Shown in pieces: positions 33,759 to 42,643 of a stretch of 64,000 nt of DNA. Source of the DNA: Massilia sp. Root133 (lineage in GTDB: Bacteria > Pseudomonadota > Gammaproteobacteria > Burkholderiales > Burkholderiaceae_D); NCBI RefSeq assembly GCF_001426525.1, contig NZ_LMEW01000031.1, positions 59,581 through 123,580 of the forward strand, given 5' to 3'. Each line of letters starts with the position of its first letter. The stretch's first letter is position 1. The position numbers and the translations under genes were made by a program. The notes beneath the pieces are model-generated. The model made no database searches. It was not told the DNA's origin and saw only the letters and a program-made list of their open reading frames with translations.

Positions 33759-35126
33759 TCAGTGGCCCTCGTGCCCACCCCGTTTCGCCGTCCCGATCAC
33801 CGCCCCGGACGCCGGCGCCGCCGGTGCGCCGACCGGGTCGGGCACGGCGCCCGTCCACTCGCGCGCCACCGTGCCGGCGGGATGCCGGTACCAGCCCGGA
33901 TCGCGGTAATCGCCCCGCGCGAGTCCCTCGCGCACCTTGATGACGGTGAACATGCCGCCCATCTCGATGTCGCCGAACGGCCCGCGGCCCGCCATCATGG
34001 GCAGCGTGTTCTCCGGCAGCGCCATGCGCATGCCGCCCATCGAGCCGCCCTTGTCGCCCATGACCATATAGCCCGGCACGAGGTCGTTGATCTTCTTCGC
34101 CACGCCGGCCTGGTCGACGCCGACCAGGTTCGGCATGGCGTGGCTCATCGCGTTCATCGTGTGGTGCGATTTATGGCAGTGGAACGCCCAGTCGCCGGGA
34201 TTGTCGGCGACGAATTCGATGGCGCGCATCTGGCCCACGCCGATGTCGACCGTCACCTCGGGCCAGCGCGCGGCCGGAGGGATCCAGCCGCCGTCCGTGC
34301 CCGTCACCTCGAAGCGGTGGCCGTGGATGTGGAACGGGTGGTTCGTCATCGTCAGGTTGCCCATGCGGATGCGCACCTTGTCGTCCTTGCGCACGACCAT
34401 CGGGTCGGTGCCGGGGAAGGCGCGGCTGTTGATGGTCCACAGGTTGAAGTCCAGCATCGTGTTCACGTTCGGCGTGTAGTTGCCCGGCTCGATGTCGTAC
34501 GCGTTCAGCAGGAACACGAAGTCGCGGTCGACGGCGTGCTGGCGCGGGTCCTTCGGGTGCGTGACCCAGAAGCCCATCATGCCCATCGCCATCTGCGTCA
34601 TCTCGTCGCTGTGCGGGTGGTACATGAAGGTGCCGGCGTAGCGCGCGACGAATTCGTAGACGAACGTCTTGCCGGGCGCGATCGCGGGCTGCACGAGCCC
34701 CGCCACGCCGTCCATCCCGCTCGGGAGGATCTGGCCGTGCCAGTGGATCGTCGTCGCCTCCGGCAGTTTATTGGTCACGAAGATGCGCACCCGGTCGCCC
34801 TCGACGACCTCGATGGTGGGGCCCGGACTCTGGCCGTTGTAGCCCCACAGGTTCGCCTTCATGCCGGGCGCGATCTCGCGCACGACGGGTTCGGCGACGA
34901 GGTGGAATTCCTTGACGCCGTCCTTCATGCGCCACGGCAGGCTCCAGCCGTTCAGGGTGACGACGGGGTTGTACGGGCGGCCGCTCGGCGGATGCAGCGG
35001 CGGCTGGGTGGCGGGCGACGACTGGACCGGGGCTTCCGGGATGGCGGCCGCGCCGGCCTTCGACACGAGCGAGGCGCCGACCATGGCGCCGGCCGCGCCG
35101 GTGATGAAGTTTCTGCGGCTGGTCAT
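33759..35126 (-). CDS. Periplasmic multicopper oxidase
   Basis: The protein has 455 residues from the ATG at 35126. The N-terminus has a Tat-type signal (SRRNFITGAAGAMVGA). The four copper-binding boxes are present: HWHG (128-131), YHPHSD (169-174), HPFHIHGH (263-270) and HCHKSHH with axial Met327 (316-327). Met-rich segments occur near 350-385 (GGSMGGMRMALPENTLPMM). Such enzymes oxidise Cu(I) or act in copper resistance in the periplasm. The start overlaps the tolC-like gene's stop (ATGA), and a DUF2946 gene lies further upstream, which supports a copper-resistance operon. Confidence 0.93.
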   Translation of the reverse strand: MTSRRNFITGAAGAMVGASLVSKAGAAAIPEAPVQSSPATQPPLHPPSGRPYNPVVTLNGWSLPWRMKDGVKEFHLVAEPVVREIAPGMKANLWGYNGQSPGPTIEVVEGDRVRIFVTNKLPEATTIHWHGQILPSGMDGVAGLVQPAIAPGKTFVYEFVARYAGTFMYHPHSDEMTQMAMGMMGFWVTHPKDPRQHAVDRDFVFLLNAYDIEPGNYTPNVNTMLDFNLWTINSRAFPGTDPMVVRKDDKVRIRMGNLTMTNHPFHIHGHRFEVTGTDGGWIPPAARWPEVTVDIGVGQMRAIEFVADNPGDWAFHCHKSHHTMNAMSHAMPNLVGVDQAGVAKKINDLVPGYMVMGDKGGSMGGMRMALPENTLPMMAGRGPFGDIEMGGMFTVIKVREGLARGDYRDPGWYRHPAGTVAREWTGAVPDPVGAPAAPASGAVIGTAKRGGHEGH

Positions 35127-36508
35127 TGGGTTTTTTCCTTGTTCAATCGGGTGCCGAGCGTGGCTTCCAGTTCGGCGTGGGCGGTCCAGAAGGTGTCCAG
35201 CGCTTCGATGTAGGCGCCGACCGCTTCGGCCTGCGCGCGCGCATCGGCCAGCAAGTCGTGCGGACTCGCGAGCATGCCGTTGTAGCGCAGCAGGACTTCC
35301 TTCCCGATTCTTTTGCGCAGCGGGAGGATCGTGTCGCGGTAATGCTTCGCCACGTCGTATGCGTTGCGGTAGGCGAGATAGCCTTCGCGCGCCTCGCTGC
35401 GCGCCGTGACGGCCGTGAGCGCGACCTTGTTCACCGCCTGCATGTAGGTGGCTTCGGCACGGGCGACGCGCGCGCCGCCCCAGTCGAACAGCGGCAGTTC
35501 CAGCGACAGCGAGTAACCGCGCCCGGTCGGCTCGCCCGTCTGCGTCTTGTTGGCGACGCCGAGGTCCAGCACGTTGATGAAGCGCGTCGTGCGCGTGAGC
35601 CCGAGATCCGCCGCGGTGGCGGCCGCCTCGGCCTGTGCGGCGCGCACGTCCAGGCGCTGGGCCAGCGCGATGCGTTCGACGTCCGCCAGTTCCGCCGGCG
35701 CGGCCGGCAGGTCGGGCAGATGGTCGGGCAGGGCGTAGTCCGCCTCCCGGCCCCACAGGCCCAGCGCGCGCGTGAGGCGTTCGCGCGTGCTCGTTGCGCG
35801 CTTGTCCGCGCGTGCGGCGTCGCGCGCCGCTTCGGCCAGGAACACCTGTTCGCGCGCCAGTTCGAGCTGGTTCGTGTTGCCGGCCTTCGCCATGCGGCCG
35901 GTGAGCTCCGCGCCCGCGTCCGCGGATGCCTGCACGCGGCGCGCGTACTCCAGCGCCTGCCGCGCGGCGACCGCCTCGACCCACGCCGTGCGCGTCTCGA
36001 GGGCGTGGCGTTCGATGGCCGCGCCCACGTCGCGTTTCACCTGTTCGAAGCGGCGCGTCTCCATCCGGGCGGCCAGCGGCGTCGTCAGGAGGCCGACGAG
36101 GTCGAACGTGATGCCGCGCTCGATCTCGAGGGCGCCGCCGCCGGCGAGCCGCGTGAAGTCGAACGACGGGTTGCGGGGCCGGGCCGCCTGCGCGAGATCC
36201 GCCTGGGCGATGCCGACGTTCCAGTACGTGGCCTGCAGGCCCGGGTGGTTGACGAGGGCAATGCGCACGGCCGTGTCCATGTCCAGCGGCCGGCCTTCCC
36301 GGAACACGGGCAGGTCGCGCAGCGATGCGGCGAGCGCGCCTTGCCCGGTGGCGTCGCGCGCCAGTTGCGGCGCGGTGCCGATGCGGTTTTGTGTCGTGGC
36401 GGCGACGTCGCCGAAGCCGCCGTCCGGCGTGACCGTCGCGCAGCCGGCCAGCAGGGCCAGCGCGGCGGCCGCGCCCGCACGCGGTAAAAGTCGTTGTCGC
36501 GGGTTCAT
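35123..36508 (-). CDS. TolC-family outer-membrane efflux lipoprotein
   Basis: The protein has 461 residues from the ATG at 36508, preceded by GGGGAGATGAA. The lipobox LALLAGC puts the lipidated Cys at 23. The remainder is the long alpha-helical outer-membrane efflux protein type, with two repeats (EIERGITFDLVGLLTTPLAAR; GRGYSLSLELPLFDWGGARVAR). In copper operons such proteins form the outer-membrane part of a heavy-metal exporter. No RND or membrane-fusion gene follows here; the multicopper oxidase does. The start overlaps the stop of a 21-residue leader ORF. Confidence 0.92.
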   Translation of the reverse strand: MNPRQRLLPRAGAAAALALLAGCATVTPDGGFGDVAATTQNRIGTAPQLARDATGQGALAASLRDLPVFREGRPLDMDTAVRIALVNHPGLQATYWNVGIAQADLAQAARPRNPSFDFTRLAGGGALEIERGITFDLVGLLTTPLAARMETRRFEQVKRDVGAAIERHALETRTAWVEAVAARQALEYARRVQASADAGAELTGRMAKAGNTNQLELAREQVFLAEAARDAARADKRATSTRERLTRALGLWGREADYALPDHLPDLPAAPAELADVERIALAQRLDVRAAQAEAAATAADLGLTRTTRFINVLDLGVANKTQTGEPTGRGYSLSLELPLFDWGGARVARAEATYMQAVNKVALTAVTARSEAREGYLAYRNAYDVAKHYRDTILPLRKRIGKEVLLRYNGMLASPHDLLADARAQAEAVGAYIEALDTFWTAHAELEATLGTRLNKEKTQ

Positions 36509-36570
36509 TTCATCTCCCCGTGGGCGCCCAGCGCCATGGCCAGCGCGTACGTCTGGATGAGTCGTTTCAT
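36505..36570 (-). CDS. 21-residue ORF coupled to the tolC-like gene
   Basis: The ATG at 36570 follows GAGGACGAC, a good ribosome site, and opens a short frame MKRLIQTYALAMALGAHGEM plus Lys. Its TGA overlaps the tolC-like ATG (ATGA). The peptide has a basic start and a small hydrophobic middle. The likely role is translational coupling or a small membrane peptide; the evidence is the ribosome site and the overlap only. Confidence 0.5.
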   Translation of the reverse strand: MKRLIQTYALAMALGAHGEMK

Positions 36571-36635
36571 GTCGTCCTCGTTGCGAATGCGTGAATGGCA
36601 CCGCCGCGCACGGGCGCAGGCGGCGACTACAGCGA

Positions 36636-36995
36636 TCAGGCGGCGAGGCGGCGGGGAGGACGTTCGAGCAGGGGCGGGTCGACGCTGGCCAGGTGGCCGG
36701 CGCGGAAGGGGATCGCGATGGAAGGCGGCGGAAACGCCGGCGGGACGAGCGGCACGGGCACGAGCGCGACGACGATGCAGCAGTCGCCGCAGACGCTGCG
36801 GTGCTGGTGCCGGTGATCGCCGTCGTCCGCCTTGGCCGCGGCCGCGGCCGTGGCGTGGCAGTGCTGCGCGACCGGCGCCGCGTGCGCGACGGCCGGCGCA
36901 CTCACGGACGGCAGCATGCGTGCCGCGGCCAGGCCCTGGAAGGGCAGGGCGAGCAGCAACAGCCAGGCGATCAGTGAGCGCATTACGGTCTTCAT
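36636..36995 (-). CDS. DUF2946-like His/Cys-rich protein of the copper operon
   Basis: The protein has 119 residues from the ATG at 36995; ATG codons at 37004 and 36983 are alternatives. A hydrophobic N-terminus (LIAWLLLLALPFQGLAAA) is a signal or anchor. The middle has a likely metal-binding stretch DDGDHRHQHRSVCGDCC, followed by a hydrophobic VVALVPVPLVPPAFP. This is the pattern of DUF2946 proteins next to copper-resistance genes. It is the first gene of the minus-strand unit DUF2946, leader, tolC-like, multicopper oxidase. The copper role is inferred from the His/Cys motif and the context. Confidence 0.8.
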   Translation of the reverse strand: MKTVMRSLIAWLLLLALPFQGLAAARMLPSVSAPAVAHAAPVAQHCHATAAAAAKADDGDHRHQHRSVCGDCCIVVALVPVPLVPPAFPPPSIAIPFRAGHLASVDPPLLERPPRRLAA

Positions 36996-37115
36996 CGGGC
37001 GCATTCTAGCACGATGGACTGTTGCATTTCGATGCATCCAGGGCGCAATGCCTGATGCAAAAATGGTCACGCATGCTAGCATATTGCTATTACAACGAGA
37101 ACAAACGGGAATGGG

Positions 37116-37517
37116 ATGTTGAGGCGCGTGTTCGCGATACGGACCATGCGCAGCCAGCGCCAGGTAGGCGAACGGGCCGCGCAGGTCATCGACCGGGTGA
37201 TCTTCGACATGGGTGTGGATCGCCTCGTACAAGGCTCGTTCGCGCTGGATCGCCACTTGCGCCCGCACTTTTCCAGCGCGCCCGTCATGCGGGGCCGCGA
37301 CGGCGTCGCGGTGGCGCTGGCGCAGCTGGCGGAATGCGCCGTGCTGTCCGCCGTGGCGAAGCGCAATCCCGATCCGGCGGTTCTGCGGCTGCACACCGCG
37401 GCCGTCGTCGACGGCCTGCTGCGCGAGTTCCGCGCCCGCTCGCCGCGGTTCCGGGCGCTGCCCGTCGTGCGGGCCGATCAGCGCATCGCCGAGCGCAGCG
37501 CGCCCGATTCGAAATAG
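37116..37517 (+). CDS. Hypothetical protein
   Basis: An ORF of 133 residues from the ATG at 37116 (MLRRVFAIRTMRSQRQVGER), with GGGA upstream. The composition is soluble, Arg- and Ala-rich and helical, with no signal peptide or known motif. Its last 40 bases overlap the convergent CDF gene. I cannot assign a family. The opposite strand is also open but reads as Arg/His-rich low-complexity sequence, so this strand is the better choice. It may be a genuine small regulator or a chance ORF. Confidence 0.5.
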   Translation: MLRRVFAIRTMRSQRQVGERAAQVIDRVIFDMGVDRLVQGSFALDRHLRPHFSSAPVMRGRDGVAVALAQLAECAVLSAVAKRNPDPAVLRLHTAAVVDGLLREFRARSPRFRALPVVRADQRIAERSAPDSK

Positions 37518-38428
37518 ATGTGGCGGATGGCCGGATACACGGCCGCCACCGCCTTTTCCAGGCGCTCGATCGCCGCCTCCACTTCGTCGATGCGCATGCC
37601 GCGGTTGAAACGCACGGCCGCCGTCAGCAGGACTTCGTCCGGCCCGAGCTGCATGCTGAGCAGCTTGCCGACGTCCTCGATGGCCGGATCGTCGCGCAGG
37701 ATCTCGCACACGCGCCGCGTGGCGTCCGTGCCGATGCCTTCGCCGACGAGCAGCGCGCCGGTCTCGCGCGCGAGGGCGAACGCGGCGCCCACGAGCAGGA
37801 GGCCGATCAGCACCGACGCGGCCGGATCGAAATACGGGCTGTCGAACACATGGCCGAGCAGGATGCCGGCGGCCGCGATGGCGAGGCCCAGCAGGGCGGC
37901 AGTGTCTTCGATGAACACGGTGAACACGGAGGCGTCCTTGCTCGCGTGGACCGTCTGCCACAGCGAGGCGCCCGGCTTGCGCCGCTTGTTCAACGCCTTG
38001 CGCGACACGTTCCAGCTATAGCCCTCGAAGCACGCCGACACGCCCAGCACGACGTAGTTCCACATCGGATCCTCGAGCGGCTCCGGATGGCGCAGCGCGC
38101 TGATGCCGTGGTAGATGGAGAGTCCGCCGCCCAGGGAAAACACGGACAGCGCGACGAGCAGCGCCCAGAAATACAAGGCCTTGCCGTAGCCGAACGGGTG
38201 GCGCTTGTCGGGCGGCTTCTCGCTGTTGCGCTCCCCGACCAGCAACAGGAATTCATTGCCCGTGTCGACCGCGGAGTGGATGCCTTCGGCGAGCATCGCG
38301 GCGCTGCCCGTGATGGCGGCGACGATGAACTTGGCGACGGCGATGCCCAGGTTGGCGAGGATCGCCGCGTAGATCACCTTGCGCGAGCCGCCGTCTTTTC
38401 CGCTTTCTTCCTTGTTTGTTTCCGTCAT
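37478..38428 (-). CDS. Cation diffusion facilitator (CDF) transporter
   Basis: The protein has 316 residues from the ATG at 38428. About six membrane helices fill residues 18-220. Metal sites have the HxxxD form: His51/Asp55 (HSAVD) and His160/Asp164 (HASKD). The loop KRHPFGYGK (75-82) is conserved in the family. A cytoplasmic C-terminal domain of about 90 residues ends the protein. These are proton-driven exporters of Zn, Co, Mn or Fe; the metal is not defined by sequence. It is divergent from the pat-like gene. Confidence 0.93.
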   Translation of the reverse strand: MTETNKEESGKDGGSRKVIYAAILANLGIAVAKFIVAAITGSAAMLAEGIHSAVDTGNEFLLLVGERNSEKPPDKRHPFGYGKALYFWALLVALSVFSLGGGLSIYHGISALRHPEPLEDPMWNYVVLGVSACFEGYSWNVSRKALNKRRKPGASLWQTVHASKDASVFTVFIEDTAALLGLAIAAAGILLGHVFDSPYFDPAASVLIGLLLVGAAFALARETGALLVGEGIGTDATRRVCEILRDDPAIEDVGKLLSMQLGPDEVLLTAAVRFNRGMRIDEVEAAIERLEKAVAAVYPAIRHIYFESGALRSAMR

Positions 38429-38515
38429 GGTGTGTGAGCGCTGATATCATCCTGTCTATGTCGAACCAAGTGTAGCCAATCCGCGTGGTGGGGCTTGCAC
38501 GGCTGGGAGCGGTGG

Positions 38516-41206
38516 ATGAGCGTACGTAATCTCAAGCAACTGTTTGCCCCGAAATCGGTGGCGCTCGTCGGCGCGTCCGAACGTCCGGGAAGCGTCGGCG
38601 CGACCATGCTGCGCAACCTGCGCGAAGGGGGCTTCAAGGGGCAGTTGTACCCCGTGAACCCGAAGTACGAGACGCTGGACGGCCTGGAAGTCTGGCCGGA
38701 CGTCGCGCGGCTGCCGGCGGCGCCGGACCTGGCGATCATCTGCACGCCGCCGTCCACCATCCCCGGCATCGTGCGCAGCCTCGGCGAGCTGGGGACGCGG
38801 GCGGCCATCGTGATGAGCGCCGGCGTGTCGACGGCGCGCGACCTGCGCGGCCGCAGCATCAAGCAGGCGATGCTCGATGCCGCCAACCCGTACTTGCTGC
38901 GCATCCTCGGCCCGAACAGTTCCGGACTGCTGGCGCCGGGCATCGGCCTGAACGCGAGCATCGCGATGGGCGGCGCGGCGGCGGGGCGGATCGCGTTCGT
39001 GTCCGAATCGGGCGCGCTGATGGCGGGCGTGCTCGATTGGGCACGCACGCGCAATGTCGGCTTTTCCACGATCCTCGCGCTGGGCGAATCGTCCGACGTC
39101 GACTTCGGCGACGTGCTCGATTACCTGGCCAGCGATCCCGGCACCTCCGCGATCCTGGTGCATGCGGAAAGCGTGCGCTATGCCCGCAAGTTCATGTCGG
39201 CCGCGCGCGCGGCGGCGCGCAGCAAACCGACCTTGATGCTCAAGGCCGGACGCTCGCTGGAAGCGGCGACGGCCGGGGCCTGTCTCTCCGGCGTGCTCGC
39301 GCGGCCGGACGACGTCTACGACGCCGCGATCCGCCGCGCCGGCATGCTGCGCGTGTACACGACCGACCAGCTGTTCGCCGCCGTGGAGACGCTCGCCCGT
39401 GCGAAACCGCTGTTCGGCGAGCGGCTGGCGCTCCTCGGCAACGGCGCCGGCCCGGTCGTGCTGGCGAGCGACGCGCTACAGTACGGCGGCGGCCACCAGG
39501 CCGAACTCGCGCCGGAGACGGTGTCCAGGCTGCGCGACCTCGTGCCCGAATGGAGCGGCACCGGTGAGCTGAACCTGCGCGGCGATGCGCCGCCGGAGCG
39601 CTACCGCGACGTCATCGACGTGCTGCTGCACGACCCGCAGGCCAACGCCGTCGTCATGATCCACGCGCCGAACGCCGTCGTCGATCCGGCCGACGTGGCG
39701 CGCGCCGTGGCGCCGCTGGCGAAGGCGTCGTCGCGCAACGTGCTCGCGTGCTGGCTCGGGCTGCAGTCCGTGGGCGAGGCGCGCACGATCGCGTACGAAG
39801 CGGGCATGCCGGCCTACCGCACGCCGGAAGCGGCCGTGAACGGCTTCCTGCAGATCGTGAACTTCCGCCGCAACCAGCAGTTGCTGATGGAAGTGCCGGC
39901 GTCCGTCGGCGACGGCGAACCGGACCGCGAACGGGCGCGCGCCCTCGTGCGCGCCGCGCTGGAACGGGGCCGCCGGACGGGCCGCTACCTGCTGGACGAT
40001 CCGGACACGAAGGCGATCCTCGACGCCTACGGCATCCCCACCGTCCCCACGCGCGCCGCGGCGACGCCGGACGAGGCGGTGGCGATGGCAGCGGACATCG
40101 GCTATCCGGTCGCCGTGAAAATCCTGTCGCCGGACGTGGTGCAGAAGTCGGACGTGGGCGGCGTATCGCTCGACCTGGACACGCCCGACGCCGTGCGCGC
40201 GGCGACGGAGCGCATGGCGCGACGCCTCGCGGAACTGAAGCCGGATGCGCGCCTGGATGGCTTCATCGTGCAGGCGATGGCGCGCAATCCGGAAGCGCAC
40301 GAACTGATCGCGGGCGCGGCGACCGACCCCGTGTTCGGGCCCGTGATCCTGTTCGGCCAGGGCGGCCTCGCGGTGGAAGCGGTGAACGACCACGCAGTCG
40401 CGCTGCCGCCGTTGAACACGGTGCTGGCGCGCGACCTCATCGCGCGCACGCGCGTCGCGCGCCAGCTGGCCGGCTACCGCAATCACCCGGCCGCGGACCT
40501 GGACGCGATCGCCGCCGTGCTCGTGCAGGTGGCGCGCCTCATCGCCGAGGTGCCGGAGATCGTCGAGCTGGACATCAATCCGCTCCTCGCGGACGCCAAC
40601 GGCGCCGTCGTGCTGGACGCGCGCATGCGCATCGCGATGGCCGACCGCGCCGGCAACGCGCTCGACCGGCTCGCGATCCGTCCGTATCCGATCGAGCTGG
40701 AAGAACTCGTGCCGTGGCAGGGCGGGACGATCCTGCTGCGCCCGATCCGCCCGGAAGACGGCGCCGCCCACGTGGCGTTCTTCAACGCGCTCACGCCGGA
40801 CGACGTCCGCTACCGCATGTTCGTGCGCGTGCGCGAGCTGCAGCCCGCGCAGCTGGCGCGCTTCACGCAGATCGACTACGACCGCGAGATGGCCTTCATC
40901 GCCACGCGCACGGGGCCGGACGGCCATCCCGAGACGCTCGCCGTGGCCCGCGTCGTGGCGGACCCGGACAACATGAGCGCGGAATTCGCCGTGACGGTGC
41001 GCTCCGACCTGAAGGGCAAGGGCCTGGGCGTCATGCTGATGAACAAGCTGATCGCGTACTGCCGCGCGCGCGGCACGCGCGAGATCGTGGGCGAGGCGCT
41101 GCCGCAGAACGCGCCCGTCATCGGCCTCGTGAAGAAGCTCGGGTTCACCGTCGGGCCGGTGGACGAGGACGAGGGGGTGAGGAAGTTCTGGCTGGAGCTG
41201 CGGTGA
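38516..41206 (+). CDS. Pat/YfiQ-like protein N-acetyltransferase (ACD-like plus GNAT)
   Basis: The protein has 896 residues from the ATG at 38516. Residues 1-460 resemble the CoA-binding and ligase part of ADP-forming acetyl-CoA synthetase (LFAPKSVALVGASERPGSVG; GPNSSGLLAPG). Residues about 490-700 form the ATP-grasp part (VAVKILSPDVVQKSDVGGV). Residues about 730-896 form a GNAT domain (LKGKGLGVMLMNKLI). At the spot where active synthetases have a phosphohistidine in SHTG, this protein has CLSG (Leu257). That loss is expected for a Pat-type lysine acetyltransferase rather than a synthetase. It acetylates and thus regulates enzymes such as acetyl-CoA synthetase in relatives. Confidence 0.92.
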   Translation: MSVRNLKQLFAPKSVALVGASERPGSVGATMLRNLREGGFKGQLYPVNPKYETLDGLEVWPDVARLPAAPDLAIICTPPSTIPGIVRSLGELGTRAAIVMSAGVSTARDLRGRSIKQAMLDAANPYLLRILGPNSSGLLAPGIGLNASIAMGGAAAGRIAFVSESGALMAGVLDWARTRNVGFSTILALGESSDVDFGDVLDYLASDPGTSAILVHAESVRYARKFMSAARAAARSKPTLMLKAGRSLEAATAGACLSGVLARPDDVYDAAIRRAGMLRVYTTDQLFAAVETLARAKPLFGERLALLGNGAGPVVLASDALQYGGGHQAELAPETVSRLRDLVPEWSGTGELNLRGDAPPERYRDVIDVLLHDPQANAVVMIHAPNAVVDPADVARAVAPLAKASSRNVLACWLGLQSVGEARTIAYEAGMPAYRTPEAAVNGFLQIVNFRRNQQLLMEVPASVGDGEPDRERARALVRAALERGRRTGRYLLDDPDTKAILDAYGIPTVPTRAAATPDEAVAMAADIGYPVAVKILSPDVVQKSDVGGVSLDLDTPDAVRAATERMARRLAELKPDARLDGFIVQAMARNPEAHELIAGAATDPVFGPVILFGQGGLAVEAVNDHAVALPPLNTVLARDLIARTRVARQLAGYRNHPAADLDAIAAVLVQVARLIAEVPEIVELDINPLLADANGAVVLDARMRIAMADRAGNALDRLAIRPYPIELEELVPWQGGTILLRPIRPEDGAAHVAFFNALTPDDVRYRMFVRVRELQPAQLARFTQIDYDREMAFIATRTGPDGHPETLAVARVVADPDNMSAEFAVTVRSDLKGKGLGVMLMNKLIAYCRARGTREIVGEALPQNAPVIGLVKKLGFTVGPVDEDEGVRKFWLELR

Positions 41207-41341
41207 CGTCGCGGTGACAAACCGTGGTTATTTTCCGGCTTGCGTCACGTAAAATCGGTGCGACAAACGAACGGAGGCAAGATCGCTGAACTGATCGTGC
41301 GCAGGCGCGCCATCTTGCCTTGCCGGACGTGCGCGATCCGG

Positions 41342-42598
41342 TCAGCGCCTGAATCGCACGTCTTCCTGCACGACGGGCGCGTCGCGGTCGGTGCCCTTCG
41401 GTTTCTTTGGTTTCTTCGGCTTCTTGACGACCTGCCCGGCCGCGTTTGTCTGCGGCACGCGGTGCTCGGGCTCGAAACCGGCTTCCTCCTTGCGCTCCAA
41501 GGCCTGCTGCGTCAGCGCCTCGATGGCGGCCAGCTGCTGGACTTCGTCCGCGCACACGAGCGACACCGCGTCGCCGGACGCCCCCGCGCGGCCCGTGCGG
41601 CCCGTGCGGTGCACATAGTCTTCCGCCACGATGGGCAGGTCGACGTTGACGACGACCGGCAGTTCCTCGATGTCGAGGCCGCGCGCGGCGACGTCGGTCG
41701 CCACCAGCACGCGCACCTCGCCCGCCTTGAAGCGGTCGAGCGCGCGCAGGCGGGCGGGCTGCGGCTTGTCGCCGTGGATCGAGTCGGCCGCGATGCCTTT
41801 CGCGTCGAGCAGGTCGACGAGCTGGTCGACGCCCTTGCGGGTCTTCACGAACGCGAGGACCTGCGGCCAGCCGTGGCGCTTCAGCAGGTGCAGGAACAGG
41901 TCCGGCTTGCGCTTCTTGTCGACGGGGACGATCCACTGGCGGATCGCCTTCACGGTCGTGTTGCGCGGCGTGGCCTCGATGCTGACCGGATCGACCAGCA
42001 GCTTCGTCGCCAGCGCCCGGATCGGGTCGGAGAAGGTGGCGGAGAAGAGCAGGGTCTGGCGGCGCTTGGGCAGCAGCGCGAGCAGGTTGTCGATGTCGCG
42101 CGAAAAGCCGAGATCGAGCATGCGGTCCGCCTCGTCCAGCACGAGCGTCTGCACCTGGTTGAAGCGCACCGCGTTCTGGCGCTGCAGGTCGAGCAGGCGG
42201 CCCGGCGTGGCGACGAGGACGTCGACGCCTTTACGCAGGCGCATCATCTGCGGATTGATGCTGACGCCGCCGTACGCGACCATCGTGCGCAGCGGCAGTC
42301 CGGTCCCGTAGGCGCGCACGCTCTCGTGCACCTGTTCGGCCAGTTCGCGCGTCGGCACGAGGATCAGGGAACGCGCCGAATTGGCCGCCACCTGCGCGCC
42401 GTCCATCACGAGCCGCTGCAGCAGGGGCAGGGCGAAGCCGGCCGTCTTGCCGGTACCCGTCTGGGCGGCCGCCATGACGTCGCGCCCGGCCAGCACGGCG
42501 GGAATCGCCTGCGCCTGGACGGCGGTGGGCGTGGTGTAGGACAGCGAGGCGAGGGTGCGCGTGATCTGGTCGATCAGGCCGAGCGATGCGAACGACAT
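41342..42598 (-). CDS. rhlE: DEAD-box RNA helicase, RhlE-type
   Basis: The protein has 418 residues. It has the Q motif (FASLGLIDQITRTLASLSY, then PTAVQAQAIP), AAQTGTGKT (Walker A), PTRELAEQV, TPGRLLD, VLDEADRMLD (DEAD box), FSATFS and HRTGRTGRAG. A Lys/Pro-rich tail (KKPKKPKKPKG) follows for RNA binding. Length and tail fit RhlE. It unwinds RNA in ribosome assembly and decay. Its end faces the pat-like gene across 135 bases of otherwise empty sequence. Confidence 0.95.
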   Translation of the reverse strand: MSFASLGLIDQITRTLASLSYTTPTAVQAQAIPAVLAGRDVMAAAQTGTGKTAGFALPLLQRLVMDGAQVAANSARSLILVPTRELAEQVHESVRAYGTGLPLRTMVAYGGVSINPQMMRLRKGVDVLVATPGRLLDLQRQNAVRFNQVQTLVLDEADRMLDLGFSRDIDNLLALLPKRRQTLLFSATFSDPIRALATKLLVDPVSIEATPRNTTVKAIRQWIVPVDKKRKPDLFLHLLKRHGWPQVLAFVKTRKGVDQLVDLLDAKGIAADSIHGDKPQPARLRALDRFKAGEVRVLVATDVAARGLDIEELPVVVNVDLPIVAEDYVHRTGRTGRAGASGDAVSLVCADEVQQLAAIEALTQQALERKEEAGFEPEHRVPQTNAAGQVVKKPKKPKKPKGTDRDAPVVQEDVRFRR

Positions 42599-42643
42599 GG
42601 TGGCGGAAGCGGCTATTCTTTTCGAAAGGCGACAGTGTAACCG

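Noticed and set aside
33759..35984. A 741-residue frame suggesting a fusion of an upstream domain with the multicopper oxidase
   Set aside because: The N-terminal part is an out-of-frame reading of the tolC-like gene. The oxidase has its own Tat signal and start at 35126.
37010..37115. CueR-type promoter before the DUF2946 copper operon
   Set aside because: No dyad of the CCTTCC-GGAAGG type or 19-base spaced boxes could be found there. CopR/CusR-type control remains possible, but no clear box was identified.
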